From: Nemophila menziesii | Taxonomy: Eukaryota; Streptophyta; Magnoliopsida; Boraginales; Hydrophyllaceae | Assembly (NCBI GenBank): GCA_029959085.1 | Contig: JARWIR010000018.1 | Span: 15,995,001-16,059,000 of the forward strand | Length of the DNA stretch: 64,000 bases | Reading direction: 5' to 3' | Part shown: positions 41,690 through 53,665 of the stretch, one piece after another | How positions within the stretch are numbered: the stretch's first letter is position 1 | Layout: every line of letters begins with the position of its first letter | Program-made: the position numbers and the translations under genes | Notes under the pieces: generated by a model | Seen by the model: only the letters and a program-made list of their open reading frames with translations | What the model was told of the DNA's origin: nothing | Database searches by the model: none

Positions 41690-42500
41690 CCAGATTGGTG
41701 GCGATAGGGGTTGATGATGGTGGTTAATGGCACACGGTGGGGGTGGGGTGATGATTGTGGTTAATGAAACACGGTGGGGTGGCGGATCTGTACTGTGGTG
41801 GTGGTTTTCAGTGGCTTCGGATGGGTGGGGTGGCGGATCTGTACTGTGGTGGTGGTTTTCGGTGGCTTCGAAGGTGATGGTGGGGTTGGTGGTGCTCCGG
41901 TGAGAAGCGGCAGTGGCTTCTATGGGGGTGGTGGTGTTGCAGGTACAGAAGGGTGATGGTGGTGATGTTGCAGTTACATAAGGGGGTGGTGGTGTTGAAG
42001 TTACAGAGAGGAGTGTGGCTTTGGTTTTGGGCTTGATTTTGCTGGTGGTGGCTTGGATGGACGCGGGGTGTGATGATGATGGTGGTGGCTTGTCTGGGCT
42101 CCGGTATGGAGGCGAAGGAGAGGGCGATGGTGGTGGATCGGAGTAGGGCTTGGCTGGGATCCGGTTTCAGTGGCTTCGGGTTTGGGCTTCATGCTGGTGG
42201 TGGTGGCTTGGATGGAGGGTGGCCTTCTTTGGATTCGCCGGAACAGCAGAAGAAGGGGAGGTGGTTCGTGCCGGAACCGTGGTCTTCAACGGAGAAGATC
42301 TTTAGCCTTCTTTGGTCTTCGATGGAGGGCGGCAGTGTTCGTGTGGTGGTGGGGTGGGGTGGCCATGGAGGTGGGGCGGCCATGGAGGTGGGGCGGCCAT
42401 GGAGGGGGTGGGTCAGAGAGCGCTGGGGTGGGGTGGGGTACTTACAGAGAGAAGAAGGGGAGGGGGGTGGGGTGTGGGGCGGACCAACTATAATAGGGTT
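41690..42500. repeat. GGTGG-rich low-complexity block
   Basis: G-rich on the plus strand. It has a clear tandem duplication of about 57 bases (from GGTGGCGGATCTGTACTGTG near 41777 and again near 41830) and a triple repeat of GGTGGGGCGGCCATGGA (42360-42400). Overlapping Gly-rich frames up to 150 codons are composition artefacts. Confidence 0.65.
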
Positions 42501-42659
42501 TTGGTTTTGGGCTGCTATATAATAGAATAGGGAGGGGCTATTTGGGCTTTTGGGGTAATCTAGTTGGGGTCTAACTAGATACTTAGGAGGAGGATCTTTT
42601 GGCTATTTATTAAGGTTGTGTGGACCGTGTTCCATAATTCACCCTACAATAACGTTACT

Positions 42660-43215
42660 CCAACAAAAGTAACTTCATCACACGGCTCACAAAGTTTTTC
42701 CGTCATTAACCTATTAAACAACGCTACAGCCTCATCTCCTCTATCTTCGCCAAAAAGACTCTTCATCAGGGTGGTATACGTAACGACATTAGGAACATGA
42801 CCACATTTGAAGAGACAACCTAATACCGCGAAACCCAAATTGCTTTTTTTAAAGAGCCGTAACAATTTATAGCTATAGTCATCGTATAATCATTTATTGG
42901 AACACCTAACATGCGCATTTCTTTGAAAAGAGAAATAGCAGCAGAGTGTCGTTTCATCTTTACAACGACGACTAATAGCTCATTATAAACTTTAATTGAA
43001 GGCGTAGGTCGCATTTGGACCATTCGATACAGTGCAAAACGAGCGTCTTCAACATTATTGATATCTTTTTCAAAATCATAATCATATTTATAAGAATAAG
43101 ATGAAAATGAATTAGAACAGAATTGGGTAAAAGGGTTACCAATTTTGTTGAAGTAAGAACGAGATGATCTATAGCAAATCAGATTCCACCCAATTAATGA
43201 ACTACTCAGTTTCAT
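42660..43215 (-). pseudogene. RFL-type PPR pseudogene E (5' part)
   Basis: This holds the presequence and the first two to three PPR motifs of the family, starting MKLSSSLIGW from ATG 43215. It is broken by a one-base loss in a T-run (seven T at 42844-42850, eight in B and C) that shifts the frame after NCYGSLKK. It is then truncated at about 42660, after CEPCDEVTF, where unrelated DNA begins. It keeps the conserved 5' leader. It cannot produce a working PPR protein. Confidence 0.88.
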
Positions 43216-43723
43216 CTTCAATTCCTAATTTTTCGGTTTCTTTACATTTTTTTGTTTTGGAAATTAGGGTAGAGTGAAGTTGTTTGTGGGTTTTCTTTTG
43301 GGTTTGTTAGATTTGGAATCAAGGGTACAGGCGGATTTTCCTAAATCGACCCGGGTTTTCCACAATATGATAAAGAAAAATCGTAGAAATAGCCAAAAAT
43401 TCTATTCATTAGAAAATGTATTAAAAATTAAATTAAGTTTTTAACAAAACCAAGAAGAAAATCTCTATTTTCTCCATCTATTTTTATTTGTTTTAAGAAA
43501 ATCCAAAAAGAGATGTCGGAATTCTCTCACCCAACCACCACCAAAAAACACCACCAAAACCATATTTTGTTCCCATCACCTTACTGATTTCTTCATTCTC
43601 ACCGATTACCTTCCAAATTAGTCTTTCCCTTCCCTTTCCCCTTTTCTTTATTCTCTTATCTTTCTCTGTTCCTACCTCCATCCTTACTTCCCTTTCCAAA
43701 AAACTCTACTCCCTACAAACACA

Positions 43724-45113
43724 ATGGAAAAAACAAAAGCTCAAGTTAAACACAAAATGAAACCAAACAAAATCATTCTCAACCCTGTCCATAACTCAAT
43801 CTATGCCACCATTGAAAAACCAAAACTCCTTGCTAAAATCATAAATAACAAACCCATCAGCTTCAATTTTTTGAGAAAAACAGTTAACAAATCATGGGGA
43901 CTAAAAAAAGAGATCACTATTGAAAAAATGGGCTTCAACTCATGCCTAATAAGCTGCAACTCTGACGAAGATAGTCAAACCATTCTCAATAGACGACCAT
44001 GGCACCTAGCAGGAAACACATACTCATCAAAGAATGTAAAGAGAATAAAAATTACACCATTGAAAGTACCAACACAACAATCATCTGGGTGCAAATTCAT
44101 GGTCTTACAGGAAGCTATATCTCTGAAGCAAAAGTTGAAACAATAGCAGAGAGATTTGGTAAGGTTACTGAAATTCAACTCCCACCCATAAAATCTTTCA
44201 AAGAGATAAGTTATTGTAGAGCTAGAATTGAATGAAATATTAACCAACCATTATGCTTTTCATATGAATTCAATTTATCGGAATATAGAAGCCTCACTGG
44301 GTTACTAAAGTTTGGAAGATTGGGTGAATTTCGCTTTGCTTGTGGTTATCAGGATCACATAGAGGAAGACTGTAACAATAAAATCAAGCTTAAGAAAAGA
44401 TTGGGTAAGTGGATCCATGGAAATGAGAAAGATTTTAAAAAATTAGATGAACAACCAATGGACTTTGTCTTCACGGCGATGAAGGAAAACCCGAGTCAAA
44501 ACTCAAACTCAGTGATTGGAAAACCGAGTGACAACAACGATTCGAAGAAGGACAATAGAGCTCGACTCAATACTATGAGAAAGGACAAGGTAACGGCAGG
44601 AAATAATACAACCAAAAATAAGGTGTACGAGGTAGTGGAGAAGACAAAGGACATAGTAGTGCAGATGGATTTTGATACCGTGGCTAATCAGTTAGAAAAT
44701 ATGTTTGGACAATTCATGGGTCCAAATAATATAAATGAAGCTGAGACCAAACCCCTATTGGGCCTATAATAAACGAAGTTACAAACATATGTGGGCCTCT
44801 CAACCTCTCCTTTGGTTCTATTAAAAAAAGTGAAGTGGACCAGGCCTTATCTGCGGAACCAAAGGTTGGTTTTATAAACCAAACGAACAAGCCAAATACA
44901 CAACTTCAAAGTGATTATAATAATAGCCCACAAAAACAAATCCATAACAACAATGAATTAAACCCAAACCTCCCTATCAGCAAAGAAGGCCAACCTAATC
45001 CCAACCCACACCAAACTAATTCCTACCTTGTGTATGAAGATGATGAAGATGAAAGAATGGAAGAGGTTAAAGGAAATTTTGGTAACGAAAAACTTCGAGA
45101 GGAAAATAATTGA
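43724..45113 (+). pseudogene. LINE ORF1 (DUF4283 / zinc-knuckle protein), broken
   Basis: The start is MEKTKAQVKHKMKPNKI. The DUF4283-like core includes LLAKIINNKPISFNF, ILNRRPWHLAG and then, after a frameshift near 44030, IIWVQIHGLTGSYISE. A TGA near 44233 precedes FRFACGYQDHIEEDC, a degenerate zinc knuckle whose first Cys is Arg. An Asn/Lys/Pro-rich, acidic tail follows after another frameshift near 44790. The coding end continues beyond the solo LTR at about 46650-46881. ORF1 proteins bind LINE RNA. At least two frameshifts and one stop make it non-functional. Confidence 0.82.
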
Positions 45114-45133
45114 GAAGATTAGAGGCGTACCAT

Positions 45134-46646
45134 TGGTGTGGCCTAAGGTGTGATAAAAATATGTATAAAATAAGTGCAAATAAACACCCTAAGCTAACAC
45201 AGTTCTGCAAGTATACAGATCGTATGCAAGTTTTAATGAATAAGTAAGATTCGTTCCTCAGGGACTACGAAGGTTAAGAAGAACTTATAGAAAATTATTC
45301 AAGTGCAAATATTAAAGATAGAAAAGATAATACGCAAGAGAAAGAAAGAAAAATAGATTTTTATTTTGTTTTTAAATAAAGAAAACTAAACTAATAATTT
45401 AAAAGACTATAAATTAAATAACAGAAAAGAAAAGAAGATAGTATGAAAGTTAGCTTGAGTAAATAGCATGCAATCCCCACTAGGTTTGCCGTTCTAAACA
45501 TGTAAGGGTGAATTATGTAGTATTTCCCTAATCGGTCCCAATTCGCTATCGGTAGTTTCAAATAGGATTTACCTGTGTCAATAAGGCTTCCTAAGCAAAC
45601 TTTTCCTGTAATTGATAAATAGTCACAAGAACTAAACCATAGTGATTATCTAGCTAGGTTGGGTTGTCAGATCAAACCTAATACTAGACGTTATGTGCTA
45701 AACATGTAATTAAACACCGTTGTCAATGATGACCTAATTACTAGATGGTAATTCTATATGGGTGCACTTCCACAAGAACACAGAATATAAATCCAAACAC
45801 ATAAACAGAGAATAAAAACTATAATTCAATTTAAAACATTAAGTTCTCAAATTAGATAGATGTCAATCAAAACTAGGGTTCATACATATATGCTAAAACT
45901 CAAACTAATAAGAATTAATTCATACAAAGAAGAGAAGAGAAAAGAATTACAAAATAAGAGGTTGAAGAAGACATATGGTGTTATGCTCCTTCCAGACTTC
46001 TTCTCTTGTGTTGCAGCTTCCTCTTGGCCTTAGGGTCTGACCAAGGATGATTTAAGAGTGTTAAGAGGCTGTATTTATAGTGTATAGGTTGACCTAATTC
46101 GTTTCTTGGAGGAAAGGCCAAGTAATAGACTCCAAGCCCAACTCAAATTCGTAAGAAAATAAAGATAAACACTGCTGGACCGTTTTGGGCATATCTTCTT
46201 CGTTATTGGTCGGTTTGAGCTCCATAATATATCAAAAGAATCGTAACAGAATTATCTATGTCCCTATGTAAGGAAATTACCAAAATCGGCATATTTCTTA
46301 GGTAAATAACCACTTCTTTAGGCATGTACTGCAGAATTCAGATTTAGGCAGCTTTTCCTTTTCCTAATTGAACTCAGTTTCCTTCTATCTCCAATTTCCA
46401 TGCATATCTCTTTCCATATCTTGTAGTCTTTGACTTGGACTCTAATTAATCTCCATAATTATCTTTAAAGCTTCACACTAAATTAAACAATTAAACCCAA
46501 TATGCTCTAAAAATAATAATTCAACAAATTAAGAGTCAAAATAGGAAAGTGCACTAAATTAAGCTAAGATCGACCTATAAACTAATAAATACACCTAAAA
46601 TGATGTCTCTGAAGTATATTTAATTATCACAAATGAGGAGACATCA
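45134..46646 (-). mobile_element. Solo LTR of the LARD-like family
   Basis: A 1513-base LTR runs from TGGTGTGGCC to GGAGACATCA and is flanked by the perfect 5-base duplication ACCAT (45129-45133 and 46647-46651). It is closely similar to 4820-6579 without the MITE and has the same orientation. A single LTR with intact duplication is the product of recombination between the two LTRs of a full element. It interrupts LINE ORF1, so it is younger than the LINE. Confidence 0.96.
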
Positions 46647-46862
46647 ACCATCAAATGGGGGAAAATCTAAAATGAAAAAATATGGAAGGCAAGATGGACA
46701 CCAGCTATGGGTACCAACAAAATGGAACTCCAAATGGATGAAGAACAAAGCAATGATGGTAGAGACGTGGAGGATAATTAAGAGGAAGAAGAGAAGAAAG
46801 AGGCTAACGTATCTTGCGGGGTTGAACCAGATCAACCCCAAAACCAGAAATGACACAAAAGT

Positions 46863-49800
46863 TGGAACTGTCAAGGTCTAGGCTCGGACCTAACAGTTCT
46901 GACACTCAAAGATACCGTTGTTCAGTATCACCCGGAGGTAATATTTCTGTCTGAAACCAAAAATAAATCTTCTTATGTGAAAAAAATTGCTAATGATATG
47001 AACTATGAAGTTGCTTGTTCAATTGACCCTAAAGCTACCAGTGGGGGTTTAGCGCTTCTAAAATTGCCTAATACTAATATAGAAATACTAGAAGCTACGG
47101 ACTTTTACATACACTGCCTTAATCAAACTGATAAAAATGATAAATATTGCTCTACCTATGTTTATATACCTTTTGATGATAATATGAAAGATGATGTTCT
47201 TAAAGCTATATATGATTGTCACAGATTTCACCCTGACCACCCTTGGAATATCGTAGGGGACTTTAATATGTATAGAAACTCCTCTGAAAAATTAGGGGGT
47301 AAAGGACCTAATAAAACCAATTAAGAAAGACTTAATAACTGGCTTAATATAATGAATATGACTGACCTAAACTCTAAAGGATGTAAATATACTTGGTCTA
47401 ATAAAAGAAGTACTGGTGAAATAATAAAACAGGTAATTGATAGGTACACTATCAATAAAAAATGGGATCACCTTTTCCCTAATGCTTGGGTTTCTATTCT
47501 TCCCCCAGTAGGCTCTGACCATGCAATGTTAATTCTTATTAAGAATGAGAGAACCATTCCCTTTATAAAAAGATTCATCTTTTGTAAAACTTGGCTTGAA
47601 GATGAGGAATGTGTGGATCTTATTCTAAAAAACTGGATTGAAATGACTCTAATTAGAGGTAAAGGTATCCATAAAATGGGGAAAAAACTCCACCTTTTAG
47701 CTGGTAAAATTACTGAATGGGCTAAGAATCTAGCTAAAATAAAAAAAGAAGCCCTGAAAAATGATAATGCTAAGCTAAAAAATATGATTAATTCTACTGA
47801 CCCTATAGATTGGGATGAATATAACTCAATAATTGGTAGAATGGAAAAAAGATAGAAAACTGAAGAAATTTATTGGAAATTAAAATCTAGAATAAAATGG
47901 CTATCTTTGGGAGATAGAAATACCTCCTACTTTCATGTTATTACAAAAGGGAGAAGAAAAAGAAACAAAATCACTAGAATTCTTACTGAAGATAATAAAT
48001 GGGTTGATACAAAAATTGAAATGGAAAATGAGATTAGAACCTACTTTAGAAATATCTTTAGCTCAAAGGGACCTAGAAATTTCTCTCCAGTGATTAATAC
48101 CTTAAAAGTAAGTGTTAATGATGAGATTAACTCTGACCTTACTAGGCCTGTTGGTATTAATGAAATTAAAGAAGCTCTTTGGGAAATGATAGGTGCCCTG
48201 GACCAGATGGACACCCTGTATATTTCTGTAAAAAACATTGGGGTACACTTAAATTTGATATACTTAGATGTGTCTCTGACTACTTATGGAATGATGGTAA
48301 TCTCTATGAGATTAATAAAACGATTATAACTCTTATTCCTAAAATAGACTCTCCCGCAAAAATTGCACATTATAGACCAATTAGTTGCTCAAATGTGATC
48401 TACAAAATCCTGGCGAAAATTCTTTTCAAAAGGCTACAAAAATACATGAATATAATTATAAGTGAAACACAATGCGCATTTGTCCCAGGAAGAGAAATTA
48501 CGGAAAATATCCTCCTTGCGCATGAGGTTAGTCATTTCTTAAAGAAAAAAAAGAATACTGATAAACATTACATGGCTATTAAAGCTGACATAGCTAAAGC
48601 ATACGAAAATGTCGAGTGGGATTTCTTAGAAGCTATATTAAAAAAAGATGAATTTCAGCAACTTATGGATAAAATGGATAATGGGCTGTGCTACATCGGT
48701 TTCTTACTCTGTTCGCCTTAATGGGCAACAAGTACAACTAGACAACCCAACGAAAGGCTTGAGGCAGGGTGATCCCCTATCACCCTTCCCTTTCTGCCTA
48801 ATTACCCAAGGGCTTCCCTATTTAATGAATAATAAAATTGATAAAAATCTGATAAGAGGTTTGAAAATGAAAAAAAAGTGTCCCCTACTTAGTCATATAT
48901 TGTTCGCTGATGACAGCTTATTTTTTATTCGAGCTGAAATTGAGGATGTTGAACAATTTAATAATATTCTTAATGAATATAGTCATGCTTCTAGACAAAG
49001 TATTAATCTTAATAAAAGTGAAATTGTTTTTTGTAAAAATACCCCTGATGAAAAGAGTCATACTATTTTAAACTACCTTAGAATGAATAAACTACCCAAT
49101 CTAGGTAGATACCTTGGTCTACCTGCAAATTGGGGTAGGTCTAAGGTAAAGGCTCTTAACTGGATGACTGATATAATAAACAACAAAGTAGAGAGTTGAA
49201 ACATTATATATCTTTCTGAAGCAGGGAAAAAAACTCTCATTAAATTAGTTATAAACGCTATTCTTCCTATACAATGGCTGTTTTTATGCTCCCTATTAAT
49301 ATATGTGATAAAATTGACTCTGCTATTGCAGCTTTAGTGGAATAATAATAAGAAAAAGCGACAACATTGGATAAAATGGAGTAATATGACTGTTAACAAA
49401 AGTAAAGGGGGTATGGGGTTCAAAAGCATGAGACTTAAAAACCTAGCATTGTTATCTAGAAATGCCTGGAAAGTTATAAATAATCCAGCTCGCTTCTTGC
49501 GAGAACATTAAAAGGTTTATATTATAAAAATACACTTTATTGATGCAAATTTAGGTTATAACCCCTCTTGGGGGTGGAGAAGCCTAATAGAAGGTAAAAA
49601 TAATATCAAAAAAGATTTAATTTGGAAAATTGGTAATGGTAATATGATAAATATTTGGGATCATAGCTGGATAACAGGAATTACTAGCATTAAAAGACCT
49701 AACAACTTTCAGCTTGAGAAGGTATCTGATTTATTTTATGAAAAATCTAATATTTGGGATCTTGAGATCATTACAAGATGATTTAGTAACTCTGTTAAAC

Positions 49801-51063
49801 AAAAAATCCTAAATATTATAACTCCTATTACTATATGTAAGGATAGTCTATTTTGGAATTTATCAAAGAATGGTGAAATTACATCTAAAGAGGTATATGC
49901 GCATCTGAAAGATATAGAAATGAAAAAAGAGGCTGAGATAAAAGGTGGACAACCGAGTGGCTCCTATATAACCCCAAATTCTATTTGGAAGGCTGTTTGG
50001 AGCCTCAAGGTTCCTCCTAAAGTGAGAAATTTTATTTGGAAAGTGATAAAAAAATTCCATCTGAGGAATTTAAATTTAAAAGAAAATGTGTTATGGACCC
50101 TATATGCAAGGTCTGTGGCAATGAAGTGGAAACAATTGAACATATGTTGTTTAACTGCACATGGGTAAGAGCATTATGGCTTATCTCTACCATACAGATG
50201 CTAACTGACTCACAATATACAGCTAGGATTGAAAGCTAGTTCATAGATATAAAGGTCTTACATAAACAACAGGATATAACAGGTAGAAACCTCTATTATT
50301 TTGGAATCTTTATGTTACGGCAGATATGGAAATCGAGAAATAAATTTATCTTTGAAGGAATACTTCTTGGCCCAATACAAGTACTAAAACAAACAACAAA
50401 TGCCTATGATGAATACAGACTATGTACTACACAATATTTTGAGGCAATTAGTATACAAAACTCAAACAAAATTCATGCTTTGCAGAATATTGAACTACAA
50501 ATTCAGGTAAAACACCTGAATACTAATGAACAACAAGGTAAAAATGCAGGTAAAAATAAGAGTGGTAGGTGGAACTGTAAAATGAGTGATGATACTATAT
50601 AATTCATACTGATGCTTCCTTTAAAGAGGACTTTACAACCTCCTCTGCATATGTTATACATGATAGAAATAATGTGCTAATCCATGTCCACGCGTGGTCA
50701 TTTTCTTGTTTTAGCCCTAAAGAAGTCGAGCTTATTGGAGTGCTTAATGGGTTAAATTCTGCAATAAACTTCCGTCGCAAGGATATTCGCATCTTATGCG
50801 ATAACAAGGTGGTGGTAGACCTGCTCAATCACACTAATGCTCCTCTAAACGCTAGGCCCAATAATTACTTACTAGATATTAAAGATTTCTGCTGCAATAG
50901 ATTAGTATCGTTCTATTTTATTCGTAGGATAGACAATATGAGTGCGGATTGGGTCGCAAGGCAACAGCTTTGTGGTATTATGCCTTGGGATTGGGTGCAT
51001 AACCCTCCTAACCAATTCGCAAAGTTTCTGTTTAACTCCCCCTCCCCTAGCGGGATCGGGTGA
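46863..51063 (+). pseudogene. LINE ORF2 (endonuclease, reverse transcriptase, RNase H), broken
   Basis: The AP-endonuclease domain starts WNCQGLGSDLTVLTLK, followed by FLSETK, VGDFNMY, YTWSNKR, IDRYTIN and GSDHAM. The reverse transcriptase shows YRPISCSNVIYKILAKIL, FVPGREITENILLAHE, KADIAKAYENVEWDFL, GLRQGDPLSP and the catalytic FADD (about 48904). A zf-RVT finger follows (CKVCGNEVETIEHMLFNC, about 50106-50160), then RNase H with HTDASF, LCDNKVVVDLL and MSADWVAR. ORF2 nicks the target and copies the LINE RNA. In-frame stops (for example near 47322, 47853 and 49197) and frameshifts (near 48180 and 48645) inactivate it. Confidence 0.9.
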
Positions 51064-51235
51064 GATTTGTTTTTGTTATTTTGTAAAATAGTATTGCATT
51101 TTAATTCCAGTATTTTGACAAAAAAAACTTTTATTTGTTCTAAATTTTTTTACCATAAGAGTTAAAGAAAACATTAAATAAATCTTTTTTACGGTATTAA
51201 TCTTATTCAATAAGTATAAGGCCATTTATTGTACA

Positions 51236-51467
51236 ATTAACCAAGCCACTGCAAGTAGCTCGAGGTCGGCTTGTTTATAAACAAGTTCAAACTCAAACTC
51301 CAATTTAATATCTCTAGATTAGCTCGTTTAAATTTGAATTCGTCTCTTTTAACTTTGAGTTTGGATCGGCTCGGTTGTTTAAATTGGAACTTGGCTCGAC
51401 TCGAGAAGTTGAACAAATAAACTTCTACATCTAGTATTCGGTCCGGCTTGCCTCGTTTATATCCCTA
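51236..51467. mobile_element. Probable hAT MITE fragment
   Basis: This contains CTCGAGGTCGGCTTG, GCTCGGTTG and GCTCGACTCGAG words and ends TTTATATCCCTA, like the hAT element at 51749. Possible 8-base flanks are ATTGTACA and ATTGCACA. The left terminus is not recognisable. Confidence 0.45.
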
Positions 51468-51499
51468 ATTGCACAATTTATTTTAACTAGTTAATTAAG

Positions 51500-51612
51500 G
51501 GTGATATTGGAAAAAATAGTGAAAAAGTGTCTTGATTTTGTAAAAGGACAAATAATATTTCACACCCTCTTTTAGTAAGTGTGACCAATAAAATTAGACA
51601 GAGGGAGTATCT
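51500..51612. mobile_element. Stowaway MITE remnant
   Basis: It ends with AAAATTAGACAGAGGGAGTA and contains AGTGTCTTGATTTTG and TTTTAGTAAGTGTG-like words seen in Stowaway elements. The left inverted end is missing. Confidence 0.45.
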
Positions 51613-51748
51613 TTTATTGTCAAGTTGTAGTGAGTAGAAATGTAAAAAATAAATCATTATTCGAAAAAAAGACTATAAGATTCAAATTTGCTACAGTAAG
51701 GAAGATTCCTCGCAGCATAATAGAAATTGATTCATCGATCATCAAAGT

Positions 51749-52302
51749 TAGGGTTGTAAACAAGTCGAGCAGAACCGATTATTAGATGTACATGCTTGTC
51801 TGTTTAACTTCTCGAGTTGAGTTGAGTCAAGCTCAAATTTAAACGAGTCGAACTGAGCTTTCAATGATCCAAGTCAGAGATGTTAAAACTTGTTTATATA
51901 TCTTATAGAACAAGCTTTTTTAGAGGCGAGCTCGAGTTACCCATGAACAATTTTGTTCTTTTATGGTTGAAATGGAACTCCCATGAATGGTTATTTCATG
52001 TAGTGTGTAGTATGAAAATATGAAGTGTAATATTAATGAAAAAATAAAAATATAAAGAAATTTAAAATATTCAACTTGATATTGAAGGTTTAATAATATA
52101 TTTACAAGTAAATAATATATTAATCTATAATTCATAAATATAATAGAGTCATTCGCAGACAATTTTGAGCAGACTCGTTTACTTAACGAGTTTAAATTGG
52201 AGCTTTAGATTGAGCTGTTTATATCAAAACCCATCTCGAACAAACTTTTCTCTGAGTTAAGCTTGAAATACTCGGGTGCGGTTTGGTTCATTTACATCCC
52301 TA
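51749..52302. mobile_element. Non-autonomous hAT element
   Basis: The 554-base element has ends TAGGGTTGTAAAC and ATTTACATCCCTA, inverted repeats of the common plant hAT MITE type. It is flanked by imperfect 8-base duplications (ATCAAAGT at 51741-51748, GTCAAAGC at 52303-52310). The interior is rich in GAGCTCGAGTT-like words. No transposase. Confidence 0.8.
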
Positions 52303-52440
52303 GTCAAAGCAAAGGAAGAACTGATACCAAAGGACCCAATATTCGTTAAGGTGAGACGATCATTGTGCGGCAAGTTGTTGATTTTAAGACTTCTTTAACA
52401 ACTAGTAAACCACGAATATCCTGAAAACCGGACATAGTAA

Positions 52441-52995
52441 TGTAAGAATATTTATATTCTTATGTGACATATCTGTCTAACGATTTAATAATAAAGTTCA
52501 AGCTTATATTATATGTTGAAGATTATAATATAATAGATGATACCATGATGGATTGGTTTCAACTAAATCATTATAATTTGGGTGTATTAATAACCCTCTT
52601 CTCTTACCTCATTAAAATAATAATATTCCTCCTTATATAACCGTTATTAAAGTATATTTGAATGAGTAACCGTCACATTTCTTTGCTATATAATCATCAG
52701 CATTATCATTACATGATAAGATATCAATTACATTTCATAAAAACAAAATAAGAAAAGAGACGGTTATAGTGATTGGATACAAACTCCTTTAATCACAATA
52801 AGGAGATTTTGATCCTTTATCCATCAAAAGGATCATTCAAAGAAAGAGGTCAAAGAGAAGAAAAAATTAAGTGATCAATTAATTTATACTAATAGTCATT
52901 ATCAATGGATCAAGGTTAGTATCTTCTATTGTTGTTTGTTAATGTAATTATGGTTAAATTAAACAATGATCTGGATATAATAGTTAAATTTAACA
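52441..52995 (+). repeat. 5' LTR of Copia 2
   Basis: It runs from TGTAAGAATA to TTTAACA. A TATATAA-type box lies near 52688 (GCTATATAATCATC). Confidence 0.95.
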
Positions 52996-52997
52996 AT

Positions 52998-53010
52998 TGG
53001 TATCAGAGCC
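52998..53010 (+). other. Primer-binding site of Copia 2 (initiator tRNA-Met)
   Basis: TGGTATCAGAGCC lies two bases after the 5' LTR. Confidence 0.95.
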
Positions 53011-53665
53011 AATCTAGATCTATTTAATTTACCGATTAAATCAATGCTTTTAGAAATTATGATTTTGTTTATATCTGTGATGAACTTTAAATATGTGAGA
53101 TAGAATTGTGTAATATTTGTTTAAATATTATTAATAATGTCTATAGTTACCTTCCGCTGTTATTATGTTTTTGGGTATTGTGTTTATAAAATTCTAACAC
53201 AATATAAAATCATGTTTTACCCATAAAAGATTTAATGTTTTGTTTGTAATTAACATGTTAGTCACCAAAGTGGCCTTGTTATATTGCTATTAAATTATGA
53301 TCGATTATAAATAAATGATGCATAAATAATATAATTTGTTTTATCGATCAATTGTTTTATTAATTATATTTTGAGAGATCACCCAAAGGTGGATCATTGA
53401 ATATAATTAGAAACATGAATAGTATTTATTTTCCTTACTAGTCAATGACATGTATTGCCCAAAGGTTGCATGATTAATTGATTTATGGTTGATTTGATTA
53501 ATTGTTAAAGTAATTTATTTTGCATCATTGAAAGTGTATATGTTTAAGTATTGCTCAAAAGTTGCCTAAAGATATGCTATAAAGTTTCAATAGAAAATAT
53601 ATATTATGAATCTGTATTAATTTTGTTTTAGCACTAATAGATAAGCATGTATAAATGTTGCAGCG
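53011..53665 (+). other. Untranslated leader of Copia 2
   Basis: AT-rich DNA between the primer site and gag without an ORF. It is probably leader and packaging sequence. Confidence 0.6.

Larger units (their letters stand above)
43497..51128 (+). mobile_element. Full-length but inactive L1-type LINE, split by a solo LTR
   Basis: It is flanked by a 15-base target duplication, TTTTATTTGTTTTAA at 43482-43496 and the same with one mismatch at 51129-51143, and ends in a short poly-A. It carries ORF1 (gag-like) and ORF2 (endonuclease, reverse transcriptase, zinc finger, RNase H), both frame-broken. Removing the 1513-base solo LTR and its 5-base duplication leaves about 6.1 kb, a normal full length for a plant L1. 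It landed in the upstream region of PPR copy E. Confidence 0.93.

Noticed and set aside
41774..42530. Several Gly-rich frames up to 150 codons
   Set aside because: They are composition-driven in a G-rich tandem repeat; no recognisable domain or start context.
8519..43215. Copies A and E as halves of one gene split by insertions
   Set aside because: Complete genes B, C and D lie between them, and both pseudogenes have their own flanks matching different paralogs.
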